From NCBI GenBank assembly GCA_029747585.1, contig JAPEVF010001115.1:1-13730 (forward strand): a DNA stretch of 13,730 nucleotides, given 5' to 3'. Source of the stretch: Pleurotus djamor. Taxonomy: Eukaryota > Basidiomycota > Agaricomycetes > Agaricales > Pleurotaceae. Made by a program: the position numbers and the translations under genes. Each line of letters opens with the position of its first letter. The stretch's first letter is position 1. This document shows, one piece after another, positions 1 through 8,357 of this stretch. Below the pieces are notes generated by a model that did not search any database, was not told where the DNA came from, and saw only the letters and a program-made list of their open reading frames with translations.

Positions 1-345
1 TCCATCAAGCGAAGGCAAGAATTGAGACACAGCGGTTGAGTGACCCGACTCCTGAAGAAGCCATTGGGGTACCGACCCGCTGGAAGGGACTTTGATCAAG
101 ATAGCGTTGGCGGTGCTAGGAGACGGTCGTTCTACTTCGCTGAGGATTCACTAAGAGGATATCAAGATCAGAGGGTTGATGAAGGACTAATGTCTGGCTA
201 TGGTGCCGGTGCCGGTGCTGCATACGGAGGTGGATATGGTGGAGGAAATGCAGCTGCAGGACCTTCGCAGATGACTCAACGCAGACAAGTCATGCCCGCC
301 GCCATCTCTGCGCCCGTCCTGCGGGAGAACAGCATGAACTGGTAG
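1..345 (+). CDS. 3' end of an unidentified gene, Gly/Tyr-rich C-terminus
   Basis: The last exon of a gene that begins before the window. The final reading frame (codons from about 103 to the TAG at 343-345) runs SVGGARRRSFYFAEDSLRGY, then a low-complexity GYGAGAGAAYGGGYGGG stretch, and ends in ENSMNW. That frame has a TGA at 37-39, so the upstream part must lie in another frame. Bases 3-92 are open in a different frame and read naturally (..SDPTPEEAIGVPTRWKG) until a TGA at 93. Two readings fit. One is an intron at 40-100 (GTGACC..CAAG, 61 nt), which joins the frames but removes the natural-looking segment. The other is a one-base frame break near base 90, which would keep both halves. The Gly/Tyr-rich tail is probably disordered. 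I do not recognise the family. The stop codon and strand are fairly secure; the upstream structure is not. Confidence 0.55.
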
Positions 346-1321
346 GCCGTTGTTGGTCATCCGTTCTTGTCGTTTTCGGCTTCTCCCCGTCCACCATATT
401 GTTGCCATCTACCTCCTGCGTGTTGTTTCGTGCTATTCGGGTCTGACTAAACTGTTACCACCACCTCTCTGCATCTTCGCGTCTCGCACCCTGGCTTTCC
501 TCTCGAAGATAATGAAGTATATCCCCTTCTTACGTAGTTACATTTCGCCATCATCATTTACTTTTACAGCTTTGACCACTATTGGTTTTTTATTTGTTCC
601 ATTATTACCCATTTGGTTTCCCTTTTGTTTCCTTCCCCGTTATGTTCTGGTCGTAGAGGTAGTTGCACAGTTTGGGTGCTCTTGTTCTTTTTCGCAATTG
701 CATTTATGGTGTTCGTTGGGTTTTGTGGGCGAGGGCGCATGGTGTATCACCCGTCTCGTTCTGCTGGCAAGAAACTTTGGTACTGGATCATGGACGCTCG
801 CCCACACGCCCATTCCGTAGACTGGTTCCTTGTTTCCTCATTTCCCCTCCACCTACCAAACTTTCGTCCTCGTCGAGGTTCTTCCCATTTAGCATTTACA
901 TAATTTCACTTCGGCGTCATTGTAGCACGCACGCTTCTACCTCCGACTGGTTTTGTTTTCATGGAACTTTACGCNTTTTTTACGTTTGTTCTTTCGTTAC
1001 GCCCCATAGTTCCATGCATCCATTTGCATATTTAACTTATGATTATTTTTTCTTTATCCTTTTTCCTGGCTTTTGTTTGCACGCCTCAGTTGGTTTATGG
1101 TGATAGCTCTGTGTGGACATTCTTCCTGAATACATATCATATACCACACGGTGTGAAGTAGCGTGAAGTGCTAGCTTAATTGAAAGTTACGGTAAGCGGA
1201 CCAGCCAGTATCAATCAAACTGAAGTTTTGTGACCAGGTATGATGTATTCGGGGTATGAAAAATAGTACACGGTTTCCAACTATGAACGTCAAACGGATA
1301 TCTTCCTCTCAAAAGTCAAAT
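346..1321. other. Pyrimidine-rich intergenic / 3' flanking region with one undetermined base
   Basis: No gene is supported here. From about 350 to 1100 the plus strand is strongly T/C-rich, as expected for the 3' flank of the upstream gene, which is why long chance open frames rich in Phe, Leu, Ser and Pro appear. Position 975 is an N, so base quality is imperfect locally. The stretch 1100-1321 holds the 3' flank of the convergent minus-strand gene. The two neighbouring genes are tail to tail, so no promoter is expected. Confidence 0.6.
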
Positions 1322-2531
1322 TTAGAGGTTAGCACGGCATTGGTTTCCCTGGGCGCCGCAGTTTGCGACCGTAAGATCGCCCTGGTTGCCGGAAGCGTTC
1401 GCAGCGTTTGAACAAAGGTTGACTTGGACGTCACTGAGCAGAGAAACGGAAGTTAGTTCCTGATCTGAGAACAAAGTTGGAAGACGATGAGTACTGACCA
1501 AGAACGCCTCAAAGCGCTGTTGAGGTTGTTGAAACTGGCGTTGTTCTCGACTTGGAAAGTACCAGGGGCGACTTCGGTGACGGTGGGAGGGAGAATGCAA
1601 CCAAGAGCACCGGTGAAGGGTTGTAAGTTACCAGCGGCAGGCGCAGCCTATCGCGAAAATTTGTTAGCCTAGTACAGATTTTGATTAAAGAGACGCACTA
1701 CAACGGGAGCAGCAGGAACTTCGACGGCAACAGGAGGCTCCTCGACAACAGGTGGTTCATCATCAACAACGGGTGCTGGAGGGGGTGGGGCAGCAGCACC
1801 AGCCCCACCGAACGGGAAAGTGTTTGGTTGGGAGCCTAAGGTGACGGTGGCCTTGGTTGCGGGGTCGAAGAAGAGGTTGGGATCGTTATTGGGGTCCTGA
1901 GCCTGGACAAGTCCGTTAAGCTCTGGGTTCTTGGGAGCCTTCTGACAGAAGACAGAGTTCCTCAAGGAGGGAGGGTTGGTCGTAAAATCCTGTGCCCAGA
2001 TATCACCATGAGACAGTGCACTTTAAGATACAGACAGAGTACGCACGGGAGGAGTGTTCTTCTCAGATTGACGGTATTCAATGGCAAGGGCGATCATGTT
2101 GGCTTGGGTAGCGGCGTCAAACTGCTTAGCAGCGTCTGCAACGGAAAAGATATGAGACACAAGGACAAGCTCGCCGAGCTGGTTGCATACCAATGATCTC
2201 ATCGGCCATGTCTTGCTGGGAGCATTCGGGCTGTGCAGCCAAAAGAGGAGTGATGGCTTTACCAGCGAGGACGCCGCACACTTGACCCGGGCAGGCGCCA
2301 CTGAGCTTTTGGATAACGGGAGGGTTCTCGGCACCTAGACAAATCAAAGACAAATTTTTAAGTTAGTGACATTATGTGAGTGCATGTACACGATGAAGAC
2401 GGACCGAAACGACGAGGATACAGGGCTACGGCGCGACCTTCGCGCTCGAGCAAGACTTCACGGCCGAGGACCATCTCAGACAGAGAGGCAGCGAGGAGGG
2501 CAAGGAAAATCTTGGAGGAGTTGGCGAGCAT
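1322..2531 (-). CDS. Secreted cysteine-rich protein of unknown function (six exons, 308 aa)
   Basis: Exons on the minus strand: 2531-2390, 2334-2191, 2135-2047, 1989-1699, 1647-1499 and 1433-1322. The introns are 55, 55, 57, 51 and 65 nt, all GT..AG, with clear branch points such as CACTAAC in intron 1 and GGCTAAC in intron 4. The protein starts MLANSSKIFLALLAASL, a classical signal peptide with cleavage expected near residue 23. It has ten cysteines (48, 62, 67, 85, 140, 239, 272, 279, 297, 304), enough for five disulfides. A Pro/Val/Glu-rich linker (about residues 178-222) separates an N-terminal domain, with motifs SGACPGQVCGVLAG and NSVFCQKAP, from a C-terminal domain with LRRSCDVQVNLCSNAAN and ending NCGAQGNQCRANL. 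I have a general impression that this two-domain layout recurs in Agaricomycete secreted proteins without assigned function; that is recollection, not a search. The first donor (GTACAT at 2389) was chosen over GTATCC because only it keeps the frame. A 705-bp transposon sits just upstream of its promoter. Confidence 0.85.
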
Positions 2532-2710
2532 TTTGACGAATGAAAGGAAGAGAAACGTTTATTGAAGGATGCGTGTATGTGAAAAGATTGTCGTAGGAAA
2601 GAATGAAAGGATTCCTGGTCAGGCCGCGCTGCGACGTGAGTGGATTGAAGAGAAGTAGAAGAAGGAAAAGAGGAAGTTGCTGGTGAGGATTATGACAAGA
2701 CGTTTGGGAT

Positions 2711-2718
2711 CTTTTATA
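2711..2718 (-). promoter_or_regulatory. TATA box of the secreted-protein gene
   Basis: The minus strand reads TATAAAAG, about 180 nt before the ATG at 2531. This would imply a 5' UTR of roughly 150 nt. It lies between the gene and the nearby hAT-type insertion, whose inner edge is 30 bp further upstream, so the core promoter is intact while all more distal elements are displaced by about 700 bp. Confidence 0.55.
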
Positions 2719-2739
2719 CTTGCTTTTCATTGAATATTG

Positions 2740-2747
2740 ACTCCGGG
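2740..2747 (+). repeat. Left copy of 8-bp target site duplication
   Basis: ACTCCGGG directly abuts the left terminal repeat and is identical to 3453-3460. Confidence 0.85.
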
Positions 2748-2810
2748 CAGGGGGCAACAGCCCGAACAATCCGAGAATCCAACCCCCCCAAGGGTCCAAG
2801 CCGTGGGAAT
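2748..2810 (+). repeat. Left terminal inverted repeat of the hAT-type element
   Basis: These 63 bases are identical to the reverse complement of 3390-3452, including a run of seven C. Homology stops sharply at the next base (C at 2811; the other copy has G). Confidence 0.92.
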
Positions 2811-3389
2811 CACATTTCTGGCTTATCGTCGCCCATTGATCAGCACAATTCAAACTCCGTCACCACAGAGGGGATGGCCTGAAGAGTCGGTCGACTCTGT
2901 TGTCGTTGTATAGCTACTTCTCCTGGTGTATCACTTGTGAAAACTATTTCAACACTTGTATGTATGAGTGACGGTCAGTGAAAGCTGACCCAATAGCTTC
3001 CTGCTGTAAAATTCTGGGCCAGCTCGTGAGGGCGGAGCAGCCCACACCAAACTGACCAGTGTGCTACAGATGACTTGTAGCTCGCTGAAGTTTCTGCGGA
3101 AAAGCTTTGATTGCATCTAAATGTTGGGCGGATCTCTCTCTCCGAGCCCGCTCACTTCGCAATCTCTGCAGTCTACGGTGCGTGACAGTCTTGATTCCAA
3201 CTGTGCATTCTCCAGAGTCAGTCATTTCTTAGCCTAAATTTACACCCGACCTCTGAGGGGATTCAGTACTTGAAAATAACCTTGTCTTAACGAACTAGAT
3301 TCACAATACCATGAAAGCTCGCATCCTCCATAGACTATCCCCTGAATCTCCTAATCAGCAGCTGAGATCAAAATGTCGGAGATGGCAGC

Positions 3390-3452
3390 ATTCCCACGGC
3401 TTGGACCCTTGGGGGGGTTGGATTCTCGGATTGTTCGGGCTGTTGCCCCCTG
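3390..3452 (-). repeat. Right terminal inverted repeat of the hAT-type element
   Basis: A perfect inverted copy of 2748-2810. The outer end is CCCCCTG, immediately followed by the target duplication ACTCCGGG. Confidence 0.92.
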
Positions 3453-3460
3453 ACTCCGGG
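3453..3460 (+). repeat. Right copy of 8-bp target site duplication
   Basis: ACTCCGGG directly abuts the right terminal repeat and is identical to 2740-2747. Confidence 0.85.
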
Positions 3461-4063
3461 AGATGGGCGGTTGCCACCCTTTGCCTTCTTGGTCCTTGGT
3501 CGTCGATGTGACCCAGGGACGGCGCATCATATAAGATAAGGGATACACTTTCTCCGACTTCCTTGAGGTCAGTCGTGAAGGGGTAAAGGGGGTCGTTGTC
3601 ACCGATGTGCCCCATGCACCCGCGGGATGTATAAGTCTGTAGTGTATGTAGGTCAGCGTAGTTCAAAAATACATAACAAACCGATACAGACACCTCCCAG
3701 TACCACGGCTTGAGGCAAGCCCGAGACCTCGAGGCTGACAAGCACTCAGACACGTTGTAAACCAACGCGTACTTACAGATAGTTCGTCCGAAATTGATGA
3801 GCAATCCTTACGACCGTTGATGGTGTCGAGAACAAGTAACCAGGGAGATCGTAACGAAAAATTTCATTGAGACAAGGTTTCGTCAACATCATGACACTAT
3901 ACCTATCTTGGCGCCGAGGATGTAATGGTAAGAGTTGTGGGGGAGTACCGCTCCCTGCGCCAGTAATTTGTACCACCCCGACCTTTGAAGACATCAGCGA
4001 GTAGTGATCAAGCGGAAAACTAAATACATACTGTATTGGTCGACATCTACGAACTCCAGGCTG
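3461..4063 (-). other. Intergenic stretch with weak minus-strand exon-like traces
   Basis: No complete gene was found. On the minus strand a possible exon reads LLVLDTINGRKDCSSISDEL and is followed at 3776 by a perfect donor GTAAGT. A branch-point-like CTGAC and an ACAG acceptor come before 3636, from where an open frame reads GDNDPLYPFTTDLKEVGES and ILYDAPSLGHIDD before running into the transposon end. Joining them would need a 140-nt intron, long for this window, and no start codon or family was recognised. The stretch may be a gene remnant or chance, and otherwise is spacer between two genes in the same orientation. Confidence 0.25.
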
Positions 4064-5675
4064 TCACGCGTAACCAGTCAACCCGGGGACGATCCCGAAG
4101 CAAGGCCCTCCCTTCCCATACATCTTTCTCAGATCGGACACCAAAGCGTCTGGGCATTCATAAGAGGCAAAGTGTCCTCCCTTGTCGTGTTCGGATTCGA
4201 AAACGGTATTCCCTGTATACCTAGCCCATCTGCGACAACAAAGTTGCGAATCCTCATTAAAAACGCATCCGAGGAAAGTGGTGAACTTACGTCTTGGGTA
4301 GAGGAAGAATCTCTCTTGGGAATGAGGAGAATCCAAAGGGGATGGTGGGGTTGTGCTTGGGTTTCGCAGCACCACGACCGAGGTCTCCGGACATAGCAGC
4401 CTCTTTGTAGATACGTAGCGACGCTGCAGGACCGCTCCGGGAGAACCAATAGATTGAAACCCAGTTGAGTACTGACGAAGAGCATGAGCAACCTTTAGTA
4501 GAAAGGATGAGGAGCCAAGGTACCTTCATCATCCTCCCAAGGATATTCGTCCGTCCAATGATGGAGTTTTTCGTATATCCACGCCAACAAGCCAACAGGT
4601 GAATCAGCGAGTCCGTATCCTAAGGTTTGCGGCTGGGTCGTCTGCTCCATGAGATATCCTATACCGTATTTCTCCGTCCATTGCATGCGTTCCATAGCGG
4701 CTTTATCCCGAGGTGTTTGGCGTGTAAAAAGGTAACTCAAGAACAGAAGAGGTCGGTAGATAGGGTGGGGAAAGGCATCACTAAGAAGAGATGTTCAGGT
4801 GTAAACATTTTGGAGTTGGATCTCCTTAGGAAGCACGTACAGAGGGAAGTTCGTGTGCCATGCTTTAGCGTGTTTACCGCCATACAGCGCAGCGATGTAT
4901 CGTGTAATCTGGACAGTCGAGGTCAACCATATGCGACTGCAGCAAATACGGGAAACATACGAAGTAACCCCAATCTCCTCCCTGTGTCACTAGATGTTTT
5001 TCAGTCAATGGTTGGAAATAGACACGAAGGGTTCACCGTACCGTATTCATTATATCCGAGGGCCAACATCAACTTATGTGACACCTGGAGAGACTTGTCA
5101 CAATCTTGAAGGTCGTGCATTGTGATCAAGACATACCTCAGCATATTTCTCAGGTCCAAAACCTTGCTTCTTTGGAGCTTCAGAAAACCCATACCCTGGC
5201 AAACTTAACGCGACAACATGGAAGCTGGGATGATCAGGGGACTTTGAGACAAGCAATGGTAATATTTTGCGAGCTTCGATGAAGCTACCGGGCCCTAGAA
5301 ATGGGAGATGGTTTACGCGTGAGTTGAATGAGGAAGTGAGTGATTCCACTTACAACCGTGAACGAATAGCAGAGGGATTGCATCCGCCACCTCACTGCGC
5401 TGATGGATAAAATGGACATTCAAGGACCCAAAGCCGTCAACTTCAATATCCGTTGTGAACTGAGGTAGTTCCTCATTGAGGGTAGCCTCGAAAGTTCTCC
5501 AGTCGTACCCATCCTTCCAGCGAGCGACAAGACGTCGGATGTCTGCTAGCGGTACGCCATATCCCCAACCGGCATCATCAAGCTCGTCAGGGAGTTCGGT
5601 TAATTCCAGTTTGGCCTTCAGCACCTTGATTTTTTCATCTGGGATGCATATCTTGAATATCGACGGGTTGGACAT
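4064..5675 (-). CDS. Epoxide hydrolase, EHN plus alpha/beta-hydrolase (407 aa, eight exons)
   Basis: It hydrolyses epoxides to vicinal diols; likely roles are detoxification or fatty-acid epoxide turnover. Exons on the minus strand: 5675-5354, 5294-5137, 5084-5042, 4989-4961, 4908-4841, 4780-4524, 4471-4291 and 4229-4064; introns are 52-61 nt with good GT..AG signals. The N-terminal EHN region (about 1-105) is followed by the oxyanion-hole motif HGWPG (106-110), the nucleophile motif VTQGGDWG (Asp180), HTNFP, lid tyrosines Tyr249 (in KYGIGY) and Tyr314 (in SLRIYKE), charge-relay Glu346 (in FPREILPLP) and catalytic His372 (in HDKGGHFA). This matches the microsomal/juvenile-hormone/Aspergillus-type family in order, spacing and length (about 400 aa). 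Residue roles are assigned by family knowledge. Glu rather than Asp at the acid position is allowed in the family. There is no signal peptide or membrane anchor, so it is probably cytosolic. Two exons are only 43 and 29 nt, and the 29-nt one encodes the nucleophile. Confidence 0.93.
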
Positions 5676-5768
5676 ATCGTGGTTGTGAGAAGAAAGCAGA
5701 TCTAGAAATAAGTTGGAAATAACTCGAAGACGCGATGTGACAGGATCACATGCTTGGACCCATGATTG

Positions 5769-6478
5769 TCACGAATGAGTGTCACTTTTTGTTATGGCCA
5801 CAATCCTAGCTCCTACATGATTGCGCGTAACGATGGCTGCTTCTCCCATGAACTCGAAATAAGAATACTGAGCTAGTTTTTCCGTACCATCATCGTCCAT
5901 CAGCCTGGCATCCCAGGCGCGGACTCTGAGAGCGACATTCTCCAAAGAACTATTGCTGGCTACTAGTAATGGTGCTGTCCCAGCGTCTTCATAGATTTGT
6001 CCCAGCCATTGTCTAGTCCGCTCGGCGCTGGGCCTTGGTCGAGTCGAAAGGTGCGTTTCCTAATACCCAGTTCCCGAGATTATCATGAACTCATACGGTT
6101 CACAGAGTTTGTGGCATTTCCGACTCAGAATAGGATGCCTACACCTTTGCTTGAAAGATTTCTGGTCTGGACGACGCTGGGGGAGTACCACGACCCCATG
6201 GAACCACGCACGTTGGGACTTTGTCACACGAAGATAAGGCTCGCGTAATTTCTGTTCCAAAAGGGCAGATGGAGGCGAGCATTGCGAAGAACGTCGGGAG
6301 CTCTCGCAGACTGTGAGTACGCCGTTCGTAACAGCGTTTCCGTTCTATTATTGGCTCCCAACCCTAAGAATGAGTTGTAGACATGCCGCAACAGAAGCAT
6401 CGTTCCCGTCTACTGAACTGCTTCTGCCAGACACGTGGAAGTCGCAATGGTTGATGAGGGTACAAACGACATACTCAT
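5769..6478 (-). CDS. Unresolved or decaying multi-exon gene, unknown function
   Basis: Several minus-strand stretches look coding but could not be joined into one clean model. The last runs from about 6059 to the TGA at 5771-5769 and includes RQWLGQIYEDAGTAPLLVAS, SSLENVALRVRAWDARL and EKLAQYSYFEFMGEAA. An ATG at 6400 opens 58 codons to 6224 reading MLLLRHVYNSFLGLGANN, then LLRTAYSQSARAPDVL and HLPFWNRNYASLIF. The same frame continues upstream to an ATG at 6478 but is cut by a TAG near 6411. Another frame at about 6080-6015 reads GNWVLGNAPFDSTKAQRRAD and ends in TAG. The stops could lie in introns I failed to place, or this is a pseudogene with frameshifts. It ends 93 bp before the epoxide hydrolase ATG and is in the same orientation. 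No family was recognised. Confidence 0.4.
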
Positions 6479-6539
6479 AGATCCTTGCCTCTGTCAATCA
6501 TCAGTCATGCTCCATGCCGCGCTGTCCTTGATCAATAGG

Positions 6540-6987
6540 TGCGTCATGCGTATCTTCACCATGAGGTTAACATTGAGCTTCCCTTCCGGATCGCGTGCAA
6601 ATTAGTACCCATCGTCCTTTATGTTGTCGACGCCGTTGCCAGTTGAAGCCTGCAACAACGACCAGATCTATTTCTTCGAGCAAAGACACAACGCGACTTG
6701 TTGACGATCATTCCGCCGCCTCTACTCTGAAGCTTCATTCGAGGGTGTGTTTGTCCGTCCCCTCGTACAGCCTGAGGCTCTCGACGATTCAGCCTTTTAA
6801 ATCAGTGGGATGAATTAGGATGGCTATCGACTTACCCGTCCATTCTGAACGATGATTCTATACCTCATCGCTGCATGAAGGGGTAGAAGAGGCTACAGCC
6901 ATCACCACTTGCCTCTCTCCTGACTAAAACTCCCTCCGACGAGCTCAAGAACATAGATGGACGTGTTCGCTCTGACAATCTCGCATA
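6540..6987. other. Gene-free stretch with short coding-like scraps
   Basis: No gene model is supported. On the plus strand, short stretches in different frames read naturally, for example FRRLYSEASFEGVFVRPLVQ around 6715-6775 and LLNQWDELGWLSTYPSIL around 6795-6850. They are separated by stops and lack clear splice sites. They may be relics of a dead gene. The stretch runs directly into the repeat copy at 6988. Confidence 0.3.
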
Positions 6988-7106
6988 GACGAATCCACGG
7001 TCGCAAAGACAATGTCAGAACTTGTGGGGATCGGCGTTGGCCAGCCGCCTCTCCACACCCAAGCCAAAAACGTGACCAGGATAACAGCGCCCTTCGCGTC
7101 CATTCA
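6988..7106 (+). repeat. Dispersed copy of the repeat unit found in tandem at 10761-11302
   Basis: It starts GACGAATCC, then GTCGCA, TGGGGATCGGC and CTCTCCACACCCAA, and ends near CAGCGCCC..CGTCCATTCATG. The same order of blocks occurs in the last unit of the tandem array (11191 on: GAATCC, TGTCGCATAGACGG, GGGGGATCGGC, TCTCCACACCCAA, CACGACAGTGCT). The two loci are about 4 kb apart. It lies about 45 bp past the stop of the F-box gene, in that gene's 3' flank. Confidence 0.65.
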
Positions 7107-7151
7107 TGTATCTACCTACTAAACCAACATAAATGTGCTCCAAGGTGTATT

Positions 7152-8057
7152 TTATTCCTCCTCGTCTTCTTCATCTTCCTCCTCGCTTTCCTCCTCCTCA
7201 GGGACATAGAATGCTGAGCGTAGGTAGGGAGTGTGTTCTGATGAAACCCAAGGCGTACAAGAGGGAGACAGCTTGGCCATCTTTGTAGGTAGTCCTTTAG
7301 CAAAGACAATAGGGACTTCTTGCTTTACGCCCAGTTCGTGCAAGGAACGGAGATAAGTGACTAGAGATCGAAGGTGACCTACCCAACTCTTCAGCCTTTG
7401 GTCCGCCTCATCATCTTCACGGAATTCGTGGTCCGACTCGAACGTCTTGACCACTAGGTCCCGATATTTCCCATCCAACATCAGCCAAGTGGTGTTCTCA
7501 TTCCTTTCCATGAGTACCGGTAGACCAGGAAGTGGTTGAATGAAATACATTTGTGTCATGTCGACTGCTGGATCGAGGTCGAAGTCTGGATCGACATCCG
7601 AGCGGATGATATTGACTGTGCGAATCGTGGGGTTTGACGGATCCATGAAGTTCCATACGTCCAACCAACGCCGCGGGATACCCGGTCCTACGAGATCGTA
7701 GGTATACGTTGGAAGGCCTGGCCAAAATCCGTAATATACAGCCTTTGCCGGCCACTCCAACAACCAGATCTTGAATTCCTCCGGGAGATAATTGTGTTGA
7801 GCGAGTAGAGCGTCGATGAAGGCTTGTCGATCGAAGGGAGCTAGATTTTCGAGAACCCAAGGTCTGCTGTCCAAGAACCAAGGTTCTTGGATGATTTGGT
7901 CGTATAGGTCGAGTAACGCGCGACGAATTGGATGAATGTCGGCGAGGGGAAGCAGATCGTGCCATTGGCGGCATACTGCTCTTCCATTTATGAGAGTAGT
8001 GAGGTGAGATTCGCGAAATATGGCGAGTAAGAGCTCGTTGGGGATAGTCGTGAGCAT
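7152..8057 (-). CDS. F-box protein with acidic C-terminus (301 aa, intronless)
   Basis: A probable substrate-receptor subunit of an SCF-type E3 ubiquitin ligase, binding Skp1 through its F-box. The F-box is at residues 3-48: TIPNELLLAIFRESH, then AVCRQWHDLLPLADIHPIRR, matching the family pattern of a Pro-x-Glu-(Leu/Ile) start, a central hydrophobic helix and a C-R-x-W element. The remaining 240 residues are rich in Trp, Tyr and Asp/Pro (for example FKIWLLEWPAKAVYYGFWPG) and show no recognised LRR, WD40 or Kelch repeats. The tail (about 287-301) is almost all Glu/Asp. Intronless F-box genes of about 300 residues are common and often lineage-expanded in Agaricomycetes. The start at 8057 is supported by position 1 of the F-box lying two codons later and a TATA box 54 bp upstream. 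The target is unknown. Confidence 0.88.
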   Translation of the reverse strand: MLTTIPNELLLAIFRESHLTTLINGRAVCRQWHDLLPLADIHPIRRALLDLYDQIIQEPWFLDSRPWVLENLAPFDRQAFIDALLAQHNYLPEEFKIWLLEWPAKAVYYGFWPGLPTYTYDLVGPGIPRRWLDVWNFMDPSNPTIRTVNIIRSDVDPDFDLDPAVDMTQMYFIQPLPGLPVLMERNENTTWLMLDGKYRDLVVKTFESDHEFREDDEADQRLKSWVGHLRSLVTYLRSLHELGVKQEVPIVFAKGLPTKMAKLSPSCTPWVSSEHTPYLRSAFYVPEEEESEEEDEEDEEE

Positions 8058-8110
8058 GAAGGTGAAGGCTTGTCTTGAGGTTGACGCGTTGTTACCTGGA
8101 TCACATCGTC

Positions 8111-8118
8111 TTTATAAA
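8111..8118 (-). promoter_or_regulatory. TATA box of the F-box gene
   Basis: The sequence TTTATAAA lies 54 bp upstream of the F-box ATG, which gives a plausible short 5' UTR. Confidence 0.55.
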
Positions 8119-8150
8119 TGGACCACTGTCCCTCCCTTCCCACGCCACAG

Positions 8151-8357
8151 TGAGTCGGCAGTTACAACCAGGTACAACACCGCATGTGGCGTTTACTTGT
8201 ATCGTATACTTACTATAACGGTGAATAGCGACTCCCTTCTTCATGTGCATAGCTATTTGAGTCGCAGCGCCGCAGCGTGGCGGTGAGTCAAATAATCCAG
8301 GAAAGCGGGATCAAAGTGCGACTTTCCCAGCATTTTCCTTCCTGGGATTGTGAGTCG
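8151..8357 (+). promoter_or_regulatory. Four same-strand TGAGTC(G/A) motifs in a divergent promoter
   Basis: TGAGTCG occurs at 8151-8157, 8258-8264 and 8351-8357, and a perfect TGAGTCA at 8284-8290, all on the plus strand. The last is the canonical site of AP-1/Gcn4-type bZIP activators, and the others differ at the last base. They lie between the divergently transcribed F-box and deaminase-like genes and could act on either. Function is inferred from motif similarity only. Confidence 0.4.

Larger units (their letters stand above)
2748..3452. mobile_element. Non-autonomous hAT-type DNA transposon (MITE-like), 705 bp
   Basis: The two ends are perfect 63-bp inverted repeats (2748-2810 and 3390-3452) starting CAGGGGGCAACAGCCC and ending, in the opposite sense, GGCTGTTGCCCCCTG. 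The element is bracketed by identical 8-bp direct repeats ACTCCGGG at 2740-2747 and 3453-3460. An 8-bp target duplication with CAG/CTG-type termini is the established signature of the hAT superfamily. The 579-bp interior has no open frame resembling a transposase, so the copy must be mobilised in trans. The interior has a short perfect palindrome (AGAGTCG-GT-CGACTCT, 2883-2898). Perfect ends and perfect target duplication point to a recent insertion. It lies between the epoxide hydrolase and the secreted-protein gene. Superfamily assignment is an inference from end structure only. Confidence 0.88.

Noticed and set aside
350..1103. Long overlapping plus-strand open frames in the first kilobase
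   Set aside because: Composition is dominated by Phe, Leu, Ser and Cys as expected from a T/C-rich 3' flank; no conserved motif, and the frames overlap one another.
3773..3994. Minus-strand 73-codon frame containing KVGVVQITGAGSG, resembling a short-chain dehydrogenase start
   Set aside because: The similarity to the T-G-x-x-x-G-x-G pattern ends at once, no nucleotide-binding fold follows, and there are no good splice sites to extend it.
4036..4396. Plus-strand open frames across the epoxide hydrolase 3' exons
   Set aside because: They are antisense shadows of exons 7 and 8, whose minus-strand translation carries the catalytic Glu and His motifs.
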